Assembly: GCA_023415845.1 (NCBI GenBank)
Contig: JAEZJB010000113.1
Coordinates: 1 to 5,490 of the forward strand
Length of the DNA stretch: 5,490 nt
Direction: 5' to 3'
From: Chloroflexota bacterium
Lineage (GTDB): Bacteria > Chloroflexota > Chloroflexia > Thermomicrobiales > UBA6265
Of this stretch, positions 1-5,143 are shown in pieces. A model generated the notes under the pieces. It saw nothing but the letters and a program-made list of their open reading frames with translations, was not told where the DNA came from and made no database searches. Positions within the stretch are counted from its first letter, which is position 1. The number at the start of each line of letters is the position of its first letter. The position numbers and the translations under genes were made by a program.

Positions 1-887
1 TGATTCGCGAGTTGGCGGGCCGCGATCGTCGTTGGCACGCCTTCTGCCGTCTCCCCGAGATTGGCGAGGATCGTCTCAAGAGGGAGACCACCGGCAAGGC
101 CCACGCCGACGCGGTGATTTCGCGAGAGGGGACTGGCACAGGTTGCGATCAAATCACCCATGCCGGAGATTCCGGCAAAGGTGGCAGCCTCCGCGCCCAT
201 CGCCACACCGAGCCGCGTAATCTCGGCCAGACCTCGAGTGATGAACGATGCCTTGGCGTTGTCGCCAGCAGACAATCCGTCGGCCATGCCCGCACCGATC
301 GCGATGATGTTCTTCAACGCCCCACCGAGTTCCACGCCGATAACGTCGTCGCCTCGATAGACCCGGAAGGTCGGACCGTGAAGGATCCGGACGAAGGTTT
401 CGGCCACCTCCACGGTGTCGGAGGCGACCAGCGATGCCGCAGGCTTTCCCATGGCTATTTCGGTGGCGAGATTGGGACCGGATAGCGCGGCCAGGTCCAC
501 GTTTCGCCCGAAACATTCGGCAATGATCTGGGTCGGCCGCTGGAGAGTCCGCGTCTCGATGCCCTTGGCGACGCTCAACACAGGCAGGGTGGCAAGTCGA
601 TCGCGCCAGCCTGGCAGGGATTCCCGCATTTTCTGCACCGGGATGGCGATCACGGCGGCGGTCACCTCAGGTGGAACCTGATCCTGGTTCCAGACCACCT
701 GTATGTCCCGTGGAATGTCGATCCCGGGCAGCGATCGGGGATGCCGACCGGTCTCGGTGATTTGTCGCGCCAGTTCGGCTCGATGCGCGACGAGCGTCAC
801 CCGGTTGCCGGCGCGGTGCGCAACCAGACCGAGTGTCGTTCCCCATGCTCCAGCGCCCAGAATGGCCACGTGATCCCGCGTTGACAT
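1..887 (-). CDS. gpsA: Glycerol-3-phosphate dehydrogenase [NAD(P)+], 3' end outside window
   Basis: Cytosolic enzyme that reduces dihydroxyacetone phosphate to sn-glycerol 3-phosphate, the backbone for phospholipids. The frame is open from 887 to the window edge: 295 codons, against about 330-340 for the family, so only the C-terminal tail is missing. The N-terminal Rossmann dinucleotide motif GAGAWG is at residues 11-16. SVAKGIE carries the substrate lysine K108, and SGPNLATEIA starts at 136. ELGGALKN holds the expected catalytic lysine K192. GMGDL is at 242-246, the substrate-binding RNHR motif starts at R256, and EGVPT starts at E282. The start is ATG (885-887). An in-frame TGA two codons upstream (891-893) excludes longer forms, and GGAGG at 899-903 (minus strand) lies 11 nt upstream. 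It diverges from fabZ. No convincing promoter of its own is visible. Identification is firm from the family motifs. Confidence 0.96.
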   Translation of the reverse strand, partial: MSTRDHVAILGAGAWGTTLGLVAHRAGNRVTLVAHRAELARQITETGRHPRSLPGIDIPRDIQVVWNQDQVPPEVTAAVIAIPVQKMRESLPGWRDRLATLPVLSVAKGIETRTLQRPTQIIAECFGRNVDLAALSGPNLATEIAMGKPAASLVASDTVEVAETFVRILHGPTFRVYRGDDVIGVELGGALKNIIAIGAGMADGLSAGDNAKASFITRGLAEITRLGVAMGAEAATFAGISGMGDLIATCASPLSRNHRVGVGLAGGLPLETILANLGETAEGVPTTIAARQLAN

Positions 888-910
888 GCCTCATTCTGCC
901 TCCGTAGACT
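881..910 (+). promoter_or_regulatory. Candidate sigma70-type promoter for fabZ, overlapping the gpsA start codon
   Basis: A consensus -35 box TTGACA (881-886) is followed after 18 nt by TAGACT (905-910), which matches 4 of 6 positions of TATAAT. This would start transcription near 917 and give a leader of about 70 nt before fabZ. The -35 box covers the gpsA initiation codon (885-887) and its second codon on the other strand. The match is by eye, so function is inferred. Confidence 0.5.
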
Positions 911-987
911 GCCCGGACGCCGAATCTGCGAGCCGTCGCCGTGACGCGCTTCGGTTCCGACCACGAGACACTACGGAGAATGGTGCC

Positions 988-1452
988 ATGGACCTGCAAC
1001 TGCCGCTCGATTCACTTGCCATCAGGAGCCTGATTCCCCACCGGTACCCTTTCCTGCTGGTCGATCGAATCATCGAATTGACCCCAGGTGAGCGGGCGGT
1101 CGGCCTCAAGAATGTCTCTGCCAACGAGCCGTTCTTCGAAGGGCACTTTCCGGAGTTTCCAGTCATGCCCGGCGTCCTGATCGTGGAGTCGATTGCCCAG
1201 GTCGGCGCGGTGGCGATGGCCGCCCATCCCGACAATGCTGGCAAGCTCGCCCTCTTCGCCGGCATCAACAACGTTCGCTTCAAGCGCCAGGTCAAACCAG
1301 GCGACACACTCCTCATTGAGGTTGAGATGGGGCAGGTGCGGCGGAACATTGGCACCGGCTCCGGCGTCGCTACGGTGGACGGTGAAATTGCCTGCAAGGG
1401 GGAGTTCATGTTCGCGTTCGTCCCAAACCAGGCCAAGGGCTCGGCGTCCTGA
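988..1452 (+). CDS. fabZ: 3-hydroxyacyl-[acyl-carrier-protein] dehydratase FabZ
   Basis: Hot-dog-fold dehydratase of type II fatty-acid synthesis. It removes water from (3R)-3-hydroxyacyl-ACP to give trans-2-enoyl-ACP during each elongation round in the cytosol. The 154-aa length is normal for the family. IPHRYPFLLVDRI (16-28) is the family opening motif. NEPFFEGHFP contains the catalytic His53, and MPGVLIVESIAQ contains the catalytic Glu67. The start is ATG 988, preceded by GGAGA at 975-979. The frame is open back to an ATG at 886, but that longer form would add 34 residues unlike FabZ and would start inside the proposed promoter. ATG 980 is out of frame. The gene is divergent from gpsA. No strong terminator follows it, so read-through into the next operon is possible. 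Confidence 0.97.
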   Translation: MDLQLPLDSLAIRSLIPHRYPFLLVDRIIELTPGERAVGLKNVSANEPFFEGHFPEFPVMPGVLIVESIAQVGAVAMAAHPDNAGKLALFAGINNVRFKRQVKPGDTLLIEVEMGQVRRNIGTGSGVATVDGEIACKGEFMFAFVPNQAKGSAS

Positions 1453-1563
1453 TCTTCACCTGACTTCAGGCGGGTCGGTCCGCCGAATCGGGCAAAGTAC
1501 ACTGTCGGGAAGAAGTGCTTGCACGGAGCCTGGAATCCGTGCGCATCGAAGGAGGTCGTGACA
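1453..1563 (+). promoter_or_regulatory. Leader region of the psp-like operon with a 7-bp hairpin
   Basis: This 111-nt gap must carry any signal specific to the downstream operon. It contains a short inverted repeat GGCGG/CCGCC (1469-1473/1480-1484, 6-nt loop) just after fabZ. It also contains a perfect 7-bp inverted repeat GCACGGA/TCCGTGC (1521-1527/1536-1542, 8-nt loop), which ends 8 nt before the ribosome-binding site. TACACT at 1498-1503 resembles a -10 box, but no acceptable -35 box lies at the right distance. Neither hairpin is followed by a T run, so neither looks like an intrinsic terminator. The promoter of the operon is therefore unresolved, and regulatory function is inferred only from position. 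Confidence 0.3.
1551..1555 (+). promoter_or_regulatory. Ribosome-binding site that decides a TTG start
   Basis: GGAGG is followed by two in-frame candidate starts. GTG at 1558 is only 2 nt away, which is too close. TTG at 1564 is 8 nt away. The pspA and SPFH genes downstream also have 8 nt between their Shine-Dalgarno sequence and start codon, which favours TTG. Confidence 0.6.
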
Positions 1564-2085
1564 TTGTCGTCCTCGGGTAAGACCCTCGGGTTGGTTCTGA
1601 TCGGTGTAGGCCTCGCCATCGGTATTGCCGTGGCCGCCTGGGCGGCTGCCGCCTTTTCCGACGGGTCGACCAATAAATCGGGCGCCGTGTTTGGGATCGT
1701 CCTGGCCCTCATCTTCATTGTGGCGCCGCTGGTCGGTGGCGGCATTTTTATCCTCAGCAAGGGCCGGGCTGAAGAAAAGGATCTCGCCAAGGTTCGCGAA
1801 CAGCGCAAACTGCTCGACATCGTCAAAACCCGTGGCCAGGTTCAGGTCAGCGATCTGGTGCTCGACCTCAACACCACCACCGCCGGCGTCCAGTCGATGC
1901 TTGTCGATCTCGTCGGTCGTGGATTGTTCTCGGGGTATGTCGACTGGAACAAGGGCGTGCTCTACTCCGTCGATGCCGCGCAACTCAATGGCCGGAAGAC
2001 CTGCCCGAACTGCGGCGGGCAACTTGAACTGGCTGGCAAGGGACTGATCAAGTGTCCGTATTGTGGAGCCGAGATCTTCCTCTAG
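1564..2085 (+). CDS. Two-TM protein with winged-helix-like region and C-terminal zinc ribbon
   Basis: 173-aa inner-membrane protein of unknown precise role. Two hydrophobic helices (about residues 8-31 and 41-64) are joined by a short polar loop. Lys6 before the first helix and K66/R68 after the second suggest both ends are cytosolic. Residues 72-141 look like a compact helix-turn-helix/winged-helix region (LLDIVKTRGQVQVSDLV, then a long helix, then a beta wing GYVDWNKGVLYS). Residues 147-167 form a zinc ribbon of the type C-P-N-C-x13-C-P-Y-C. The start is taken as TTG 1564 from the Shine-Dalgarno spacing; GTG 1558 would add two residues. It is the first gene of the presumed four-gene operon with pspA. 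By position and architecture it could be a membrane anchor for PspA or the SPFH protein, comparable in role to YdjG of Bacillus. That comparison is inference, and direct homology is not shown. Confidence 0.8.
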   Translation: MSSSGKTLGLVLIGVGLAIGIAVAAWAAAAFSDGSTNKSGAVFGIVLALIFIVAPLVGGGIFILSKGRAEEKDLAKVREQRKLLDIVKTRGQVQVSDLVLDLNTTTAGVQSMLVDLVGRGLFSGYVDWNKGVLYSVDAAQLNGRKTCPNCGGQLELAGKGLIKCPYCGAEIFL

Positions 2086-2113
2086 CCGCTGTTCCGAACA
2101 AAGGATGACGCTG

Positions 2114-3070
2114 ATGCACAGGATCGAGCGCAAAATCCGTGACACGCTGAACGCAGTACCCGGGTACCGCGGCTACCGGTCCCTCGAAGACCGGCGCGAT
2201 GACGATCGTCGCGTGCGGGAAACGATCTCCACCGAAATCTCTGCCGCCGGGGACATGGTTACCAGTGCTGGCGCAAAGGCCGTCGAGGCGCGAAAGCTCA
2301 ACCAGGTTTCCGCCATCGAGCGCCTGGCAGGTGACACGCGGCATCTCTCTGACCGGGTTCGCTCGGCCACCTACGGCTACGGCGGGCTCTTCAGTTCCCG
2401 GGACGTCTCCGCGGCCGTCCTCGACCAGATGAAGCAGTTCGACGACGCGTTCCTCACCGAAGCGGCGTCTCTCCAGGAGATCGCCCAGACGATCGCGGCT
2501 GCCACGCCAGGTGAAGCCAACATCGAGGCCTACGGACAGGAACTTGACCGACTCCAGCGGCTGTTCACCGAGCGTTCGAAAATCGTCGATACCGCTCAGC
2601 CATCCCGCGATGCGGAAGTCCTCAACCTGCTTGAGCCGCCCGTGCCGGCAACCATGTCGGCGGTCGTCGGTCTTGCGCGGCGAGACGCGCTCTCGATCCT
2701 CGGCGACAACTACATCGTCGACGCGGTCATGCGAATCGGCACCGGTGACGCCGCCATCGGCCTCGCTCGCCTTGGGCAGAACGAAGATGGCAAGTATGTC
2801 TGGCTGCTGGGGGGTGATGTTGCCAGCGTGCCGACCGCGCTGCTCGTCCAGGGCGACGGTGCCGCTCCGGAACCCGGCTCCGCGTCATCCAGCGGCACTG
2901 CCTTCATCCAGACCGAGCAGGATTCGCGAGATGACGTGCCGGTCCGCTACGGATTGGGTAGTGGAAGTGGCGCCGCTATCACCTTTTGGTACACCATAGG
3001 AAATGACACCCGGGTCTTGGTCGGCGATAAAGTTGCCGAAAACGATATTCAGGTGTTTGGCCAGGCTTAG
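2114..3070 (+). CDS. Uncharacterised protein of PspA/SPFH operon, helical N-part and beta-rich C-part
   Basis: 318-aa protein that I do not recognise as a named family. The N-terminal half (about 1-165) is highly charged and predicted mostly helical. It contains the distinctive motif PGYRGYRSLEDRR (16-28), followed by DDDRRVRE. A proline-containing hinge (about 174-180) leads to a glycine- and valine-rich part (about 190-318) with alternating hydrophobic residues. This suggests a beta domain, interrupted by a low-complexity insert at about 248-262. The C-terminal part vaguely recalls DUF4178-type domains (LGDNYIVDAV, then YVWLLGG), but this is a weak impression. No signal peptide or TM helix is seen. 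The start is ATG 2114, with AAAGGA at 2100-2105 giving 8-nt spacing. The in-frame ATG 2105 would overlap that site. It lies 28 nt after the zinc-ribbon gene and 24 nt before pspA, so it probably acts with PspA at the membrane surface (inference). Confidence 0.8.
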   Translation: MHRIERKIRDTLNAVPGYRGYRSLEDRRDDDRRVRETISTEISAAGDMVTSAGAKAVEARKLNQVSAIERLAGDTRHLSDRVRSATYGYGGLFSSRDVSAAVLDQMKQFDDAFLTEAASLQEIAQTIAAATPGEANIEAYGQELDRLQRLFTERSKIVDTAQPSRDAEVLNLLEPPVPATMSAVVGLARRDALSILGDNYIVDAVMRIGTGDAAIGLARLGQNEDGKYVWLLGGDVASVPTALLVQGDGAAPEPGSASSSGTAFIQTEQDSRDDVPVRYGLGSGSGAAITFWYTIGNDTRVLVGDKVAENDIQVFGQA

Positions 3071-3094
3071 CGTCAGCACACAGGAGAAACGACC

Positions 3095-3832
3095 ATGGGT
3101 ATTCTCGACCGCATGTCCCGTCTGGTTCGCGCCAACATCAACGACCTCCTCGATCGGGCCGAAGACCCGGACAAGATGATCGACCAGATCATCCGCGACA
3201 TGCAGACCAATATCACTGATGCTCGCCGCCAGGTCGCGGCCATGATCGCCCAGGAAAAGGAACTCGAGGCCGACCTCAAGGAGTCGCAGGCGCTCTCCAA
3301 CGAATGGAACGAAAAGGCCAAGCGTGCGGTGGCGGCCGGCAAGGATGACCTCGCCCGCGAAGCCCTCCGCCGCAAGCGCGACTCCGACGAAAACCTCGCG
3401 GTCTACAAGCAGCAGCACGAAACCCAGGAGCAGACGGTCGCCAAGCTCAAGTCTCAGCTTGCCCAGCTCGAATCGAAGTACCAGGCGACCCTCAGCCAGC
3501 GCGATGCCCTGATCGCCCGCCAGAAGCGTGCCGAGGCCACGAAGAAGGTCGTCACCCAGTCGTCGGCGGCCGTCAGTTCGCTCGGCGAGGGGCTCAACGC
3601 CACGTCCGAACTCGACCGGATGGAAGCCAAGATTCGGCAGACCGAATCGGAGGCCGCGGCCTACCAGGAACTCGAGTCGGAATCGATTGATGCCCAGTTC
3701 CGGGAACTCGACTACGACGTGGACATCGAGTCCGCTCTCGAAGCCCTGAAGTCTGGCGACAGCGCCCCGGCTGGCGAACTCGCCGCGGGAACCGAGACGG
3801 CTCAGGACGAGAGCACCATCAGCAACGGCTAG
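3095..3832 (+). CDS. pspA: Phage shock protein A (PspA/IM30/Vipp1 family)
   Basis: 245-aa peripheral membrane protein of the ESCRT-III-like PspA/Vipp1 superfamily. It binds stressed or leaky membranes from the cytosolic side and forms large oligomers that protect or reshape the bilayer. The N-terminus shows the family's amphipathic helix and signature (MGILDRMSRLVRANINDLLD, 1-20, then RAEDPDKMIDQIIRDM). A long, charged coiled-coil hairpin follows to about residue 193. It includes AGKDDLAREAL (81-91), a typical family segment at the hairpin region, and LDRMEAKIRQTESEA (173-187). The last 30 residues or so are acidic, Ala/Ser/Gly-rich and probably disordered, making the protein slightly longer than E. 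coli PspA (222 aa). ATG 3095 is preceded by AGGAG (3082-3086) with 8-nt spacing. No pspF, pspB or pspC-like gene is present. The neighbours instead match a PspA-SPFH arrangement. Confidence 0.95.
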   Translation: MGILDRMSRLVRANINDLLDRAEDPDKMIDQIIRDMQTNITDARRQVAAMIAQEKELEADLKESQALSNEWNEKAKRAVAAGKDDLAREALRRKRDSDENLAVYKQQHETQEQTVAKLKSQLAQLESKYQATLSQRDALIARQKRAEATKKVVTQSSAAVSSLGEGLNATSELDRMEAKIRQTESEAAAYQELESESIDAQFRELDYDVDIESALEALKSGDSAPAGELAAGTETAQDESTISNG

Positions 3833-3842
3833 GTTTGTCGGA

Positions 3843-3874
3843 GACGAGGCGTCCAGCGTGATGGACGCCTCGTC
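3843..3874 (+). promoter_or_regulatory. Perfect 13-bp hairpin between pspA and the SPFH gene
   Basis: The arms GACGAGGCGTCCA (3843-3855) and TGGACGCCTCGTC (3862-3874) are exact inverse complements around a 6-nt loop (GCGTGA). The hairpin begins 10 nt after the pspA stop and ends 8 nt before the AGGGAGGT ribosome-binding site of the next gene. No T run follows on either strand, so a classical intrinsic terminator is unlikely. A partial terminator, an RNA-processing site or a 3' stabiliser that lets PspA be made in excess over the SPFH protein is plausible (inference). Confidence 0.7.
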
Positions 3875-3897
3875 CTGCATTCAGGGAGGTCACCATC

Positions 3898-4932
3898 GTG
3901 GCCATCATCGATGTCATTGAGTATCCCAACGAGGGTGCCAACGTTCTCGTGCACCGCGTCCCCGAGAACGACTCGGGCGAGTTTCGGCTCGGGTCGCAAC
4001 TGATCGTGCGCGAGAGCCAGCGCGCCATCTTCGCCCGCGACGGCAAGGCGCTCGATGTGTTCGGCCCCGGGCGATACACGCTCTCGACGAACAACATCCC
4101 CCTGCTCGGCGGGTTGATCGGCCTGCCGTTCGGCCAGAGCCCGTTCAAGGCCGAAGTCTATTTCGTGTCGATGCGGGAATTCACCGACATGAAGTGGGGG
4201 TCGGCCCAGCCGCTTGTCTACCGTGACACCGAACTCGGCATGATCCGCCTGCGCGCCTTCGGCACCTACAGCATGCGCGTCGCCGATCCCCAGTTGTTCG
4301 TCGCCCAGCTGGTCGGGACGCGGGGATCGTTCACGACCGCGCAGGTCGAGGATTTCCTCCGCAGCATCATCCTCAACCAGTTCAATGACCTGCTTGGCGA
4401 TCTCCATACGTCGATCCTCGACCTGCAGGGTGCCACGAAGGAACTGGCCGACGCTGCCCGGTTGTCACTGGCAGACGCCTTTACCCGCTACGGTCTTGAG
4501 CTTACGAGCTTCCAGATCAGCGCAATCACGCCGCCCGACGAAGTCATGGCCCGGATCGATGAGCGCTCGGGCATGGCGGCTCTGGGCAATCTGGACGACT
4601 ACACGCGCTTCCGGACGGCCGAGGCAATCGGGGATGCCGCCAACAATCCGGGGGCTGCTGGCGACCTGACTGGCGCAGGCGTCGGCATGGCCGCAGGTGT
4701 TGGCATCGGACAGGCGATGGCCGGTGCGCTCCGCGACAGCCAGCAGGCTCCGGCCGCCACTCCCGCTGCCGCCACCCAGGCCTGCCCGAACTGCAAGGCA
4801 CAGATTCCTGCCGGGTCGAAATTCTGCCCCGAGTGTGGCACCAATCTTGCTGGGGTAACCTGCAAGGAGTGTGGTGCCCAGAACGCTCCCGGCGCGAAAT
4901 TCTGCAATAACTGCGGCAAGCCGCTCGGATAA
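3898..4932 (+). CDS. YdjI-type SPFH domain protein with two C-terminal zinc ribbons
   Basis: 344-aa protein of the SPFH (stomatin/prohibitin/flotillin) superfamily. Its opening MAIIDVIEY, then SQLIVRESQRAIFARDGKALDVFGPGRYTLSTNNIPLL (in pieces over about 33-70) and SPFKAEVYF, closely resembles Bacillus YdjI as I recall it. In Bacillus, YdjI is encoded with pspA and is needed to place PspA at the membrane. The SPFH region spans about 25-235. A Gly/Ala-rich linker (about 250-275) and an Ala/Pro stretch follow. The tail has two C-x2-C-x10-C-x2-C ribbons, at C296/C299/C310/C313 and C322/C325/C336/C339. No N-terminal TM helix is visible, so membrane association is probably peripheral or through partners. 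The GTG start at 3898 is supported by AGGGAGGT at 3883-3890 and by the family-like N-terminus. It is the last gene of the operon, 65 nt after pspA, and a terminator follows. Confidence 0.92.
   Translation: MAIIDVIEYPNEGANVLVHRVPENDSGEFRLGSQLIVRESQRAIFARDGKALDVFGPGRYTLSTNNIPLLGGLIGLPFGQSPFKAEVYFVSMREFTDMKWGSAQPLVYRDTELGMIRLRAFGTYSMRVADPQLFVAQLVGTRGSFTTAQVEDFLRSIILNQFNDLLGDLHTSILDLQGATKELADAARLSLADAFTRYGLELTSFQISAITPPDEVMARIDERSGMAALGNLDDYTRFRTAEAIGDAANNPGAAGDLTGAGVGMAAGVGIGQAMAGALRDSQQAPAATPAAATQACPNCKAQIPAGSKFCPECGTNLAGVTCKECGAQNAPGAKFCNNCGKPLG
4783..4929 (+). repeat. Tandem duplication encoding the two zinc ribbons of the SPFH protein
   Basis: The first ribbon unit starts at 4783 (Cys296) and the second at 4861 (Cys322), a period of 78 nt or 26 codons. 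The cysteine spacing is identical in both, and the phrase (S/A)KFC is shared. At DNA level the 11-mer CGAAATTCTGC recurs at 4817-4827 and 4895-4905, exactly 78 nt apart. This is consistent with an internal duplication that has since diverged, although double zinc ribbons are also an old and common domain arrangement. Confidence 0.6.
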
Positions 4933-4958
4933 TCAACCGGGCTGATTCTGTCCCGTTC

Positions 4959-4999
4959 CACACGGTCGGCTCCTCGGGGAGCCGGCCTTGTGTTTTGTT
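4959..4999 (+). terminator. Intrinsic (rho-independent) terminator of the psp-like operon
   Basis: A GC-rich stem forms between 4964-4973 and 4978-4987 with a TCGG loop (10 pairs, including one G-T wobble). After one mismatch, four more pairs extend it (4959-4962 with 4989-4992). It is followed by TTTTGTT (4993-4999). It lies 26 nt after the SPFH stop codon and separates the operon from gyrA. Confidence 0.88.
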
Positions 5000-5085
5000 C
5001 GGAATTCCATCGTATCCACCTGAATTCATGCGGGGACTTTGCGCCGATAGCGTTGCCAGGAAAACCCGAAACTACGGGAAAATCA

Positions 5086-5094
5086 TGGTATAAT
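5086..5094 (+). promoter_or_regulatory. Extended -10 promoter of gyrA
   Basis: TGGTATAAT is a perfect extended -10 element (TGn plus TATAAT at 5089-5094). At the usual 17-nt spacing the -35 position (5066-5071, CCGAAA) does not match TTGACA, as is common for extended -10 promoters. TTGCCA at 5053-5058 is too far away (30 nt). The predicted start near 5101 gives a leader of about 43 nt. A small inverted repeat CCCG/CGGG (5065-5068/5075-5078) covers the -35 to spacer region and could be an operator, but it is short. Confidence 0.75.
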
Positions 5095-5143
5095 TAGCTG
5101 TTGGGCTCACGCCTATCCCCCACTGAATCAGGAGCCATTGCCC

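Noticed and set aside
12..681. Plus-strand open frames opposite gpsA
   Set aside because: The minus-strand gpsA reading has all family motifs, and the plus-strand products are Arg/Ser/Pro-rich shadows.
886..987. Longer FabZ form starting at ATG 886
   Set aside because: The added 34 residues do not resemble FabZ N-termini, no ribosome-binding site fits, and this start would lie inside the proposed promoter. ATG 988 has a good site upstream.
1469..1484. GGCGG/CCGCC hairpin as a fabZ terminator
   Set aside because: The stem has only 5 bp and no T run follows, so it does not meet the pattern of an intrinsic terminator.
1508..1523. Possible sigma54 promoter (TTGCA at 1519-1523) before the psp-like operon, as in E. 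coli psp
   Set aside because: The matching -24 element is absent: GGAAGAA stands where TGGCACG is needed, and the GG-to-GC spacing is off. No PspF-type activator gene is present.
891..1826. Minus-strand open frame (311 codons) across fabZ and the next gene
   Set aside because: It is antisense to fabZ, crosses two real genes and an intergenic region, and is rich in Ser/Arg/Pro, as expected for a shadow frame.
2885..3880. Long minus-strand open frame (331 codons) opposite pspA
   Set aside because: It mirrors the codon bias of pspA in GC-rich DNA, gives a low-complexity Leu/Gly/Arg protein without a recognisable domain, and lies antisense to a firmly identified gene.
3829..4407. Minus-strand open frame (192 codons) opposite the SPFH gene
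   Set aside because: The real SPFH reading on the other strand is certain. This frame has no family motif and no plausible ribosome-binding context.
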